From assembly GCF_051014685.1 (NCBI RefSeq), contig NW_027478459.1:806001-870000 (forward strand): a stretch of 64,000 nucleotides of DNA. Reading direction: 5' to 3'. Each line of letters starts with the position of its first letter. Within the stretch, counting starts at the first letter, position 1. The position numbers and the translations under genes were made by a program. The notes below the pieces were generated by a model, which saw only the letters and a list, made by a program, of their open reading frames with translations, ran no database searches and was not told where the DNA came from. This stretch comes from Ptiloglossa arizonensis (taxonomy: Eukaryota > Arthropoda > Insecta > Hymenoptera > Colletidae). Positions 36,754 through 49,204 of this stretch are shown piece after piece.

Positions 36754-39522
36754 TTTCTACTTTAAGATGCAACAGGAATTTCTCGAGTTCGTCAATCCGT
36801 TCGCGAGATATGGGAGTTTGAAATTAAGGAACGGTTGAGAAACCATCAAAATTGTCGCAAGTCTGATACTCGAAACCAATAACTACTATGGCCTAGGGCA
36901 AAAATACACATACCGTTGTAATCGGGCGAGTTTCTGCTTTTAGATGCAACAGGAATTTCTCGAGTTCGTCAATCCGTTCGCGAGATATGGGAGATTGAAG
37001 TTAAGGAATGGTTGAGAAACCATCAAAATTTTCGCAAGTGTGATACTCGAAACCAATAACTGGAACGGCCTAGGGGAAAAGTACATACACCATTGTAATC
37101 GGGCAAGTTTCTACTTTCAGAGGCGACAGGAACTTCTCGAGTACGCCAATCCGTTCGCGAGGTATCGGAGTTTGAAGTTAAGGAATGGTTGAGAAACCAT
37201 CAAAATTTTCGCAAGTCTGATATTCGAAACCAATAACTACAAAGGCTTAGGGGAAGAATACACATACCTTTGTGATCGGGGGAGTTTCTACTTTCAGATG
37301 CAACAGGAATTTCTCGAGTTCGTCAATCCGTTCGCGAGATATGGGAGTTTGAAGTTAAGGAATGCTTGAGAAACCATCAAAATTTTCGCAAGTCTGATAC
37401 TCGAAACCAATAACTGGAATGGTCTAGGGGAAAAGTACGCACACCATTGTAATCGGACGTGTTTCTACTTTCAGATGCAACAGGAATTTCTCGAGTGCGT
37501 CAATCCGTTCGCGAGAAATGGGAGAATGAAGTTAAGGAATGCTTGAGAAACCATCAAAATTTTCGGTGGTCTGATACTCGAAACCAATAACTGCAACGGC
37601 CTAGGGGAAAAGTACACACACCATTGTAATAGGGCGAGTTTCTACTTTCAGATGCAACAGGAATTTCTCGAGTTCTTCAATCCGTTCGCGAGATATGGGA
37701 GTTTGAAATTAAGGAACGGTTGAGAAACCATCAAAATTGTCGCAAGTCTGATACTCAAAACCAATAACTACAAAGGCTTAGGGGAAAAATACACATACCA
37801 TTGTAATCGGGGGAGTTTCTACTTTCAGATGCAACAGGAATTTCTCGAGTTCGTCAATCCGTTCGCGAGATATGGGAGTTTGAAATTAAGGAACGGTTGA
37901 GAAACCATCAAAATTTTCGCAAGTCTGAAACTCGAAACCAATAACTACTATGGCCTAGGGCAAAAATACACATACCTTTGTAATCGGGCGAGTTTCTGCT
38001 TTTAGATGCAACAGGAATTTCTCGAGTTCTTCAATCCGTTCGCGAGATATGGGAGTATGAAGTTAAGGAATGGTTGAGAAACCATCAAAATTTTCGCAAG
38101 TGTGATACTCGAAACCAATAACTGGAACGGCCTAGGGGAAAAGTACATACACCATTGTAATCGGGCAAGTTTCTACTTTCAGAGGCGACAGGAACTTCTC
38201 GAGTACGCCAATCCGTTCGCGAGGTATCGGAGTTTGAAGTTAAGGAATGGTTGAGAAACCATCAAAATTTTCGCAAGTCTGATACTCGAAACCAATAACT
38301 ACAAAGGCCTAGAGGAAAAATACACATACCTTTGTTATCGGGGGAGTTTCTTCTTTCAGATGCAACAGGAATTTCTCGAGTTCGTCAATCCGTTTGCGAG
38401 ATATGGGAGTTTGAAATTAAGGAACGGTTGAGAAACAATCAAAATTGTCGCAAGTCTGATATTCGAAACCAATAACTACAAAGGCTTAGGGGAAAAATAC
38501 ACATACCTTTGTAATCGCGGGAGATTCTACTTTCAGATGCAACGGGAATTTCTCGACTTCGTCAATCCGTTCGCGAGGTATGGGAGTTTGAAGTTAAGGA
38601 ATGGTTGAGAATCCTTCACAATTTTCGCAAGTCTGATACTCGAAACCAATAACTGGAACGGCCTAGGGGAAAAGTACACACACCATTGTAATCGGGCCAG
38701 TTTTTAATTTCAAATGCAACAGGAATTTCTCGAGTTCGCCAATCCGTTCGCGAGGTATCGGAGTTTGAAGTTAAGGAATGGTTGAGAAACCATCAAAATT
38801 TTCGCAAGTCTGATACTCGAAACCAATAACTACTATGGCCTAGGGCAAAAATACACATACCGTTGTAATCGGGCGAGTTTCTGCTTTTAGATGCAACAGG
38901 AATTTCTCGAGTTCGTCAATCCGTTCGAGAGATATGGAAGTTTGAAGTTAAGGGATGGTTGAGAACCCATCAAAATTTTCGCAATTCTGATGCTAGAAAC
39001 GAATAACTGGAATGACCTAGGGAAAAAGTACACACACCATTGTAATCGGGCAAGTTTCTACTTTCAGAGGCGACAGGAACTTCTCGAGTACGTCAATCCG
39101 TTCGCGAGGTATCGGAGTTTGAAGTTAAGGAATGGTTGAGAAACCATCAAAATTTTCGCAAAACTGATACTCGAAACCAATAACTGGAATGGCCTAGGGG
39201 AAAAGTACACACAAAATTGTAATGGGGCGAGTTTCTACTTTCAGATGCAACAGGAATTTCTCGAGTTCGTCAATCGGTTCGCGAGATATGGGAGTATGAA
39301 GTTAAGGAATGGTTGAGAAACCATCAAAATTTTCGCAAGTGTGATACTGGAAACCAATAACTGGAACGGCCTAGGGGAAAAGTACATACACCATTGTAAT
39401 CGGGCAAGTTTCTACTTTCAGAGGCGACAGGAACTTCTCGAGTACGCCAATCCGTTCGCGAGGTATCGGAGTTTGAAGTTAAGGAATGGTTGAGAAACCA
39501 TCAAAATTTTCGCAAGTCTGAT
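36754..39522 (+). repeat. HOR copy 4, partial (about 2.8 kb)
   Basis: Marker GGTGG at 37565. The monomer missing near 34,015 of copy 3 is present here (about 37,730-37,900), so copy 4 did not descend from copy 3 as it now stands. The match breaks at about 39522 where ACTCGAAACCTATAAC replaces ATTCGAAACCAATAAC. This is also where the GAGGCGACAGG monomer type appears for the last time (39421). Confidence 0.82.
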
Positions 39523-42500
39523 ACTCGAAACCTATAACTACTATGGCCTAGGGCAGAAATACACATACCGTTGTAATCGGACGAGCTTCTGGTTTCAGAT
39601 GCAACAGGAATTTCTCGAGTTCGTCAATCCGTTCGCGAGATATGGGAGTTTGAAGTTAAGGAATCGTTGAGAAACCATCAAAATTTTCGCAATTCTGATG
39701 CTAGAATCGAATAACTGGAATGACCTAGGAGAAAAGTACACCCACCATTGTAATCGGTAGACTTTCTACTTTCAGATGCAACAGGAAATAATCGAGTTCG
39801 TCAATCCGTTCGCGAGATATGGGAGTTTGAAACTAAGGAACGGTTGAGAAACCATCAAAATTTTCGCAAGTCTGGTACTCGAAACCAATAACTGGAATGG
39901 CCTAGGGAAAAAATACACATACCTTTGTAATCGGGCGAGTTTCTACTTTCAGATGCAACAGGAATTTCTCGAGTTCGTCAATCCGTTCGCTAGATATGGG
40001 AGTTTGAAGTTAAGGAATGGTTGAGAAACCATCAAAATTTTCGCAAGTCTGAAACTCGAAACCAATAACTACAAAGCCCTAGGGGAAAAATACACATACG
40101 TTTGTAATCGGGCGAGTTTATACTTTCACATGCAACAGGAATTGATCGAGCTCGTTAATCCGTACGCGAGATATGGGAGTTTGAAGTTGAGGAATGGTTG
40201 AGAAACCATCAAAATTTTCGCAATTCTGATGCTAGAAACGAATAACTGGAATGACCTAGGGGAAAAGTACATACACCTTTATAATCGGCCGTGTTTCTAC
40301 TTTAAGGTGCAACAGGAAATAATCGAGTTCGCCAATCCGTTCGCGAGATATGGGAGTTTGAAAGTAAGGAACGGTTGAGAAACCATTAAAATTTTCGCAA
40401 GTCTGGTACTCGAAACCAATAACTACTATGGCCTAGGGCAAAAATACACATACCGTTGTAATCGGAAGAGTCTCTGCTTTCAGATGCAACAGGAATTTCT
40501 CGAGTTCGTCAATCCGTTCGCGAGATATGGGAGTTTGAAGTTAAGGAACGGTTGAGAAACCATCAAAATTTTCGCAAGTCTGATACTCGAAACCAATAAC
40601 TACAAAGGCTTAGGGGAAAAAAAAACATACCGTTGTAATCGGGAGAGTTTCTTCTTCCAGATGCAACCGGAATATCTCGTGTTCGTCAATTAGTTCGCCA
40701 GATATGGGAGTTTGAAGTTAAGAAATGGTTGAGGAACCATCACAATTTTCGCAAGTCTGATACTCGAAACCAATAACTAATAGGCCTAGGGGAAAAATAC
40801 ACATACCTATGTAAACGGGCGACATTCTTCTTTCAGATGCAGCAGGAATTTCTCGAGTTCGTCAATCCGTTCGCGAGATATGTGAGTTTGAAGTTAAGGA
40901 ATGGTTGAGAAACCATCAAAATTTTGGCAATTCCGATGCTAGAAACGAATAACTGGAATGACCTAGGGAAAAAGTACACACACCATTGTAATCGGTCGAG
41001 TTTCTACTTTCAGATGCAACAGGAATTTCTCGAGTACGCCAATCCGTTCGCGAAGTATGGGAGTTTGAAGTTAAGGAATGGTTGAGAAACCATCAAAATT
41101 TTCGCAATTCTGATGCTAGAATCGAATAACTGGGATGACGTAGGGGAAAAGTACACACACCATTGTAATCGGTAGACTTTCTACTTTCAGATGCAACAGG
41201 AAATAATCGAGTTCGTCAATTCGTTCGCGAAATATGGGAGTTTGAAGTTAAGGAATGCTTGAGAAACCATCAAAATTTTCGCAAGTCTGGAACTCGAAAC
41301 CAATAACTACAAAGCCCTAGGGGAAAAATACACATACCTTTGTAATCGGGCGAGTTGATACTTTCAGATGCAACAGGAATTTCTCGAGTTCGTCAATCCG
41401 TTCGCGAGATATGGGAGTTTGAAGTTGAGGAATGGTTGAGAAACCATCAAAATTTTCGCAATTCTGATGCTAGAAACGAATAACTGGAATGACCTAGGGG
41501 AAAAGTACACACACCATTGTAATCGGACGTGTTTCTACTTTAAGGTGCAACAGGAAATAATCGAGTTCGCCAATCCGTTCGCGAGATATGGGAGTTTGAA
41601 ATTAAGGAACGGTTGAGAAACCATCAAAATTTTCGCAAGTCTGATACTCGAAACCAATAACTGGATAGGCCTAGGGGCAAAATACACATACCCTTGTAAT
41701 CGGGAGAGTTTCTACTTTCAGATGCAACAGATATTTTTCGGATTCGGCAATCCGTTCGCGAGATATGTGAGTTTGAAGTTAAGGAATGCTTGAGAAACCA
41801 TCAATATTTACGCAAGTCTGATACGCGAAACCAATGACTACAAAGGCCTAGGGGAAATATACACATACCTGTGTAAACGGGCGACTTTCTACTTTCAGAT
41901 CCGACAGAAATTTCTCGAGTTCGTCAATCCGTTCGCGAGATATGGGAGTTTGAAGATAAGGAATGGTTGAGAAACCATCAAAATTTTCGCAATTCTGATG
42001 CTAGAATCGAATAACTGGAATGACCTAGGGGAAAAGTACACACACCATTGTAATCGGACGTGTTTCTACTTTAAGGTGCAACAGGAAATAATCGAGTTCG
42101 CCAATCCGTTCGCGAGATATGGGAGTTTGAAATTAAGGAACGGTTGAGAAACCATCAAAATTTTCGCAAGTCTGATACTCGAAACCAATAACTGGATAGG
42201 CCTAGGGGCAAAATACACATACCCTTGTAATCGGGAGAGTTTCTACTTTCAGATGCAACAGACATTTTTCGGATTCGGCAATCCGTTCGCGAGATATGTG
42301 AGTTTGAAGTTAAGGAATGCTTGAGAAACCATCAAAATTTTCGCTGGTCTGATACTCGAAACCAATAATTGGAACGCCCTAGGGGAAAAGTACACACACC
42401 GTTGTAATCGGGCGGGTTTCTACATTCAGATGCAACAGGAATTTCTCGAGTTCGTCAACCCGTTCGCGAGATATGTGAGTTTGAAGTTAAGGAATGGTTG

Positions 42501-44150
42501 AGAAACCATCAAAATTGTCGCGAGTCTGATACTCGAAACCAACAACTACAAAGGCTTGGGGGAAAAATTCACATACCATTGTAATCGGGAGAGCTTCTAC
42601 TTTCGGATGCAACAGAAATTTTTTCGGATTCGTCAATGCGTTCGCGAAATATCGGAGTTTGGAGTTAAGAGATGGTTAAGAAACCATCAAAATTTTCGCA
42701 ATTCTAATGCTAGAAACGAAAAACTGGAATGGCCTAGGGGAAAAGTATACAAACCAGTGTAATCGGGCGAGTTTCTACTTTCAGATGCAACAGGAATTTC
42801 TCGAGTTAGCCAATCCGTTCCCGAGGTATGGGAGTTTGAAGTTAAGGAATGGTTGAGAAACCAACAAAGTTTTCGCAAATCTGATACTCGAAACCATTAA
42901 CTGGAATGCCCTAGGGGAAAAGTACACAGACCATTTTAATCGAGCGTGCTTCTACTTTCAGATGCAACAGGAATTTCTCGAGTTCGTCAATCCGTTCGCG
43001 AGATATGGGAGTTTGAAGTTAAGGAATGGTTGAGACCACCATCAAAATTTTCGCATTTCTGATGCTAGAAACGAATAACTGGAATGACCTAGCGGAAAAG
43101 TACAAAAACCATTCTAATCGGTTGAGTTTCTACTTTCAGATGCAACAGGAAATAATCGAGTTCGTCAATCCGTTCGCGAGATATGGGAGTTAGAAGTTAA
43201 GGAATGCTTGAGAAACCATCAAAATTGTCTTAAGTCTGATACGCGAAACCAATAACTACAATGGCCTAGGGCAAAAATACACATACCGTTGTAATCGGGC
43301 GAGTTTCTGCTTTCAGATGCAATAGGAAATTCTGGAGTTCGTCAATCTGTTCGCGAGATATGGGAGTTTGAAGTTACGGAATGTTTGAGAAACCATCAAA
43401 ATTTTCGCTGGTCTGATACTCGAAACCTATAACTGGAATGGCCTAGGGGAAAAGTACATACACCACTGTAATCGGGCGAGTTTCCACTTTCAGATGCAAC
43501 AGGAATTTCTCGAGTTCGCCAATACGTTCGCGAGGTATGGGAGTTTGAAGTTAAGGAATGGTTGAGAAACCATAAAAATTTTCGCATGTCTGATACTCGA
43601 AACCAATGACTACTATGGCCTAGGGCCAAAATACACATACCGTTGTAATCGGACGAGTTTCTGGTTTCAGATGCAACAGGAATTTCTCGAGTTCGTCAGC
43701 CGTTCCCGACATATGGGAGTTTGAAGTTAAAGAATGGTTGAGAACCCATCAAAATTTTCGCAAGTCTGATACTCGAAACCAATAACTGGAATGGCCTAGG
43801 GGAAAAGTACACACGCCGTTGTAATGGGGCGAGTTTCTACTTTCAAATGCAACAGGAATTTCTCGAGTTCGTCAATCCGTTTGCGAGATATGGGAGTTTG
43901 AAGTTAAGGAATGGTTGAGGAACCATCAAAATTTTCGCTGGTCTGGTACTCGAAACCGATAATTGGAATGGCCTAGGGGAAAAGTACACACACCATTGTA
44001 ACCGGGCGAGTTTCTACTTTCAGATGCAACAGGAATTTCTCGAGTTCGTCATTCCGTTCGCGAGACATGGGAGTTTGAAGTTAAGGAATGGTTGAGGAAC
44101 CTTCAAAATTTTCGCAAGTCTGATACTCGAAACCAATAACTGGAATGGCC
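39523..44150 (+). repeat. Diverged satellite island between two homogenised domains
   Basis: Monomers here differ from one another much more than in the flanks and show no kilobase-scale duplication. Examples of private changes: a run of nine A at 40617-40625; CCGGAATATCTCGTG near 40669 and TTAGTTCGCCAGATATGG near 40690; GATGCAGCAGG near 40837; GTCAGCCGTTCCCGAC near 43696. The left end (39.5-42.3 kb) shares variants with block Y. The only clear internal duplication is of three monomers near 41.5-42.3 kb. Confidence 0.75.
41521..42310 (+). repeat. 531-bp (3-monomer) duplication in the diverged island
   Basis: AATCGGACGTGTTTC occurs at 41521 and 42052 (531 = 3 x 177). Each is followed by TTTAAGGTGCAACAGG, GGATAGGCCTAGGGGC, and GCAACAGATATTTTTCGG (first) or GCAACAGACATTTTTCGG (second). 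The matched stretch is about 260 bp at each end of the offset. Confidence 0.75.
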
Positions 44151-46746
44151 TAGGGGAAAAGTACACACACCCTTGTAATCGTGCGAGTTCCTACTTTCAG
44201 ATGCAACAGGAATTTCTCGATTTCGTAAATCCGTTCGCGAGATATGGGAGTTTGAAGTTAAGGAATGGTTTAGAAACCATCAAAATTTTCGCAATTCTGA
44301 CGCTAGAAACCAATAACTACAATGGCCCAGGGGAAAATACACATACCGTTGTAATCGGGCGAGTTTCTGCTTTCAGATGCAACAGGAATTTCTCGAGTTC
44401 GTCAATCCGTTCGCGAGGTATGGGAGTTTGAAGTTAAGGAATGCTTGCGAAACCATCAAAATTTTTGCAAGTCTGATACTCGAAACCAATCACTACAAAG
44501 GCCTAGGGGAAAAATGCCCATACCTTTGTAATCGGGCGAGTTTCCACTTTCAGATGCAAGAGGAATTTCTCGAGTACGTCATTCCGTTCGCGAGACATGG
44601 GAGTTTGAAGTTCAGGAATGGTTGAGAAACCATCAAAATTTTCGCAATTCTGATACTCGAAACCAATAACTGGAGTGGCCTAGGGAAAAAGTACACACAC
44701 CCTTGTAATCGTGCGAGTTTCTACTTTCAGATGCAACAGGAATTTCTCGAGTTCGACATTCCGTTCGCGAGATATGGGAGTTTGAAGTTAAGAATGGTTG
44801 AGAAACCGTAAAAATTCTCGCAATTCTGATACTCGAAACCAATAACTACAAAGGCCTAGGGGAAAAATACACACACCTTTGTAATCGGGCGAGTTTCCAC
44901 TTTCAGATGCAACAGGAATTTCTCGAGTTCGTCATTCCGTTCGCGAGACATGGGAGTTTGAAGTTAAAGAATGGTTGAGAAACCATAAAAATTCTCGCAA
45001 TTCTGATACTCGAAACCAATAACTGGAGTGGCCTAGGGAAAAAGTACACACACCCTTGTAATCGTGCGAGTTTCTACTTTCAGATGCAACAGGGATTTCT
45101 CGAGTTCGTCATTCCGTTCGCGAGATATGGGAGTTTGAAGTTAAAGAATGGTTGAGAAACCATAAAAATTCTCGCAATTCTGATACTCGAAACCAATAAC
45201 TACAAAGGACTAGGGGAAAAATACACACACCTTTGTAATCGGGCGAGTTTCCACTTTCAGATGCAACAGGAATTTCTCGAGTTCGTCAATCCGTACGCGA
45301 GATATGGGAGTTTGAAGTTAATGAATGGTTGAGAAACCATCGAAATTTTCGCAATTCTGATGCTAGAAACGAATAACTGGAATGGCCGAGGGGAAAAGTA
45401 CACACACCATTCTAATCAGGCGAGTCTCTACTTTCAGATGCAACAGGAATTTCTCGAGTTCGTCATTCTGTTCGCGAGATATGGGAGTTTGAAGTTAAGG
45501 AATGCTTGAGAAACCATCAAAATTTTCGCAATTCTGATGCCAGAAACGAATAACTACAATGACCTAGGGGAAAAATACACATACCGTTGCAATCGGGCGA
45601 GTTTCTACTTTCAGATGCAACAGGAATTTCTCGATTTCGTAAATCCGTTCGCGAGATATGGGAGTTTGAAGTTAAGGAATCGTTGAGAAACCATCACAAT
45701 TTTCGCAAGTCTGATACTCGAAACCAATAACTACAAAGGCCTAGGGGAAAAATACACATACCGTTGTAATCGGGCGAGTTTCTACATTCAGATGCAAGAG
45801 GAATTTCTCGATTTCGTAAATCCGTTCGCGAGATATGGGAGTTTGAAGTTAAGGAATGGTTTAGAAACCATCAAAATTTTCGCAATTCTGACGCTAGAAA
45901 CCAATAACTACAATGGCCTAGGGGAAAATACACATACCGTTGTAATCGGGCGAGTTTCTGCTTTCAGATGCAACAGGAATTTCTCGAGTTCGTCAATCCG
46001 TTCGCGAGGTATGGGAGTTTGAAGTTAAGGAATGCTTGCGAAACCATCAAAATTTTTGCAAGTCTGATACTCGAAACCAATCACTACAAAGGCCTAGGGG
46101 AAAAATGCCCATACCTTTGTAATCGGGCGAGTTTCCACTTTCAGATGCAAGAGGAATTTCTCGAGTACGTCATTCCGTTCGCGAGACATGGGAGTTTGAA
46201 GTTCAGGAATGGTTGAGAAACCATCAAAATTTTCGCAATTCTGATACTCCAAACCAATAACTGGAGTGGCCTAGGGAAAAAGTACACACACCCTTGTAAT
46301 CGTGCGAGTTTCTACTTTCAGATGCAACAGGAATTTCTCGAGTTCGACATTCCGTTCGCGAGATATGGGAGTTTGAAGTTAAAGAATGGTTGAGAAACCA
46401 TAAAAATTCTCGCAATTCTGATACTCGAAACCAATAACTACAAAGGCCTAGGGGAAAAATACACACACCTTTGTAATCGGGCGAGTTTCCACTTTCAGAT
46501 GCAACAGGAATTTCTCGAGTTCGTCATTCCGTTCGCGAGACATGGGAGTTTGAAGTTAAAGAATGGTTAAGAAACCATAAAAATTCTCGCAATTCTGATA
46601 CTCGAAACCAATAACTGGAGTGGCCTAGGGAAAAAGTACACACACCCTTGTAATCGTGCGAGTTTCTACTTTCAGATGCAACAGGAATTTCTCGAGTTCG
46701 TCAATCCGTTAGCGAGGTATGGGAGTTTGAAGTTAAGGAATGCTTG
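44151..46746 (+). repeat. Start of the right domain, with a 1.59-kb duplication
   Basis: A different set of variants begins here: GTCATTCCGTTCGCGAGACATGGG, TCTCGATTTCGTAAATCCG, GTAATCGTGCGAG and CATAAAAATTCTCGC. About 44202-45091 is repeated at 45793-46683, offset 1,591 bp (9 monomers minus 2) and 1,592 after a 1-bp deletion near 44791 (GTTAAGAATGG against GTTAAAGAATGG). Part of the same stretch recurs a third time: about 44391-44966 matches 46690-47265 (offset 2,299 bp, 13 monomers minus 2). Confidence 0.8.
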
Positions 46747-47437
46747 CGAAACCATCAAAATTTTTGCAAGTCTGATACTCGAAACCAATCACTACAAAGG
46801 CCTAGGGGAAAAATGCCCATACCTTTGTAATCGGGCGAGTTTCCACTTTCAGATGCAAGAGGAATTTCTCGAGTTCGTCATTCCGTTCGCGAGACATGGG
46901 AGTTTGAAGTTCAGGAATGGTTGAGAAACCATCAAAATTTTCGCAATTCTGATACTCGAAACCAATAACTGGAGTGGCCTAGGGAAAAAGTACACACACC
47001 CTTGTAATCGTGCGAGTTTCTACTTTCAGATGCAACAGGAATTTCTCGAGTTCGACATTCCGTTCGCGAGATATGGGAGTTTGAAGTTAAGAATGGTTGA
47101 GAAACCGTAAAAATTCTCGCAATTCTGATACTCGAAACCAATAACTACAAAGGCCTAGAGGAAAAATACACACACCTTTGTAATCGGGCGAGTTTCCACT
47201 TTCAGATGCAACAGGAATTTCTCGAGTTCGTCATTCCGTTCGCGAGACATGGGAGTTTGAAGTTAAGGAATGGTTGAGAAACCATCAAAATTTTCGCAAT
47301 TCTGATACTCGAAACAAATAACTGGAATGGCCTAGGGGAAAAGTACACACACCCTTGTAATTGTGCGAGTTTCTACTTTTAGATGCAACAGGGATTTCTC
47401 GAGTTCGTCATTCCGTTCGCGAGATATGGGAGGTTGA

Positions 47438-49204
47438 AGTTAAGGAATGCTTGAGAAACCATCAAAATTTTCGCAAGTCTGATACTCGAAACCAATAACT
47501 ACTTTGGTCTAGGGGAAAAGTACACACACCATTGTAATCGGGCGAGTTTCTACTTTCAGATGCAACAGGAATTTCTCGAGTTCGTCATTCCGTTCGCGAG
47601 ACATGGGAGTTTGAAGTTAAAGAATGGTTGAGAAACCATAAAAATTCTCGCAATTCTGATACTCGAAACCAATAACTGGAGTGGCCTAGGGAAAAAGTAC
47701 ACACACCCTTGTAATCGTGCGAGTTTCTACTTTCAGATGCAACAGGGATTTCTCGAGTTCGTCATTCCGTTCGCGAGATATGGGAGTTTGAAGTTAAAGA
47801 ATGGTTGAGAAACCATAAAAATTCTAGCAATTCTGATACTCGAAACCAATAACTACAAAGGCCTAGGGGAAAAATACACACACCTTTGTAATCGGGCGAG
47901 TTTCCACTTTCAGATGCAACAGGAATTTCTCGAGTTCGTCATTCTGTTCGCGAGATATGGGAGTTTGAATTTAAGGAATGGTTGAGAAACCATCAAAATT
48001 TTCGCAATTCTGACGCTAGAAACCAATAACTACAATGGCCTAGGGGAAAATACACATACCGTTGTAATCGGGCGAGTTTCTGCTTTCAGATGCAACAGGA
48101 ATTTCTCGAGTTCGTCAATCCGTTCGCGAGATATGGAAGTTTGAAGTTAAGGAATGCTTGAGAAACCATCAAAATTTTCGCAATTCTGATGCTAGAAACG
48201 AATAACTACAATGGCCTAGGGGAAAAATACGCATACCGTTGCAATCGGGCGAGTTTCTACTTTCAGATGCAACAGGAAATTCTCGATTTCGTAAATCCGT
48301 TCGCGAGATATGGGAGTTTGAAGTTAAGGAATGGTTTAGAAACCATCAAAATTTTCGCAATTCTGACGCTAGAAACCAATAACTACAATGGCCTAGGGGA
48401 AAATACACATACCGTTGTAATCGGGCGAGTTTCTGCTTTCAGATGCAACAGGAATTTCTCGAGTTCGACAATCCGTTCGTGAGGAATGGTAGTTTGAAGT
48501 TAAGGATTGCTTGCGAAACCATCAAAATTTTTGCAAGTCTGATACTCGAAACCAATCACTACAAAGACCTAGGGGAAAAATGCCCATACCTTTGTAATCG
48601 GGCGAGTTTCCACTTTCAGATGCAACAGGAATTTCTCGATTTCGTAAATCCGTTCGCGAGATATGGGAGTTTGAAGTTAAGGAATCGTTGAGAAACCATC
48701 ACAATTTTCGCAAGTCTGATACTCGAAACCAATAACTACAAAGGCCTAGGGGAAAAATACACATACCGTTGTAATCGGGCGAGTTTCTACATTCAGATGC
48801 AACAGGAATTTCTCGATTTCGTAAATCCGGTCGCGAGATATGGGAGTTTGAAGTTAAGGAATGGTTTAGAAACCATCAAAATTTTCGCAATTCTGACGCT
48901 AGAAACCAATAACTACAATGGCCTAGGGGAAAATACACATACCGTTGTAATCGGGCGAGTTTCTGCTTTCAGATGCAACAGGAATTTCTCGAGTTCGTCT
49001 ATCCGTTCGCGAGGTATGGGAGTTTGAAGTTAAGGAATGCTTGAGCAACCATCAAAATTCTTGCAAGTCTGATACTCGAAACCAATCACTACAAAGGCCT
49101 AGGGGAAAAATGCCCATACCTTTGTAATCGGGCGAGTTTCCACTTTCAGGTGCAAGAGGAATTTCTCGAGTTCGTCATTCCGTTCGCGAGACATGGGAGT
49201 TTGA
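47438..49204 (+). repeat. 1,767-bp tandem duplication, copy 1
   Basis: ACTTTGGTCTAGGGG occurs at 47501 and 49268, an offset of 1,767 bp (10 monomers minus 3). The unit includes CTCGACAATCCGTTCGTGAG-like monomers (near 48470), GATTTCGTAAATCCGGTCGC (near 48820) and CACTTTCAGGTGCAAGAGG (near 49141). Confidence 0.88.

Noticed and set aside
40600..40900. Possible transposon remnant in the most diverged stretch
   Set aside because: Despite a nine-A run and several private substitutions, every landmark of the monomer is present in order, with no foreign sequence and no target-site duplication.
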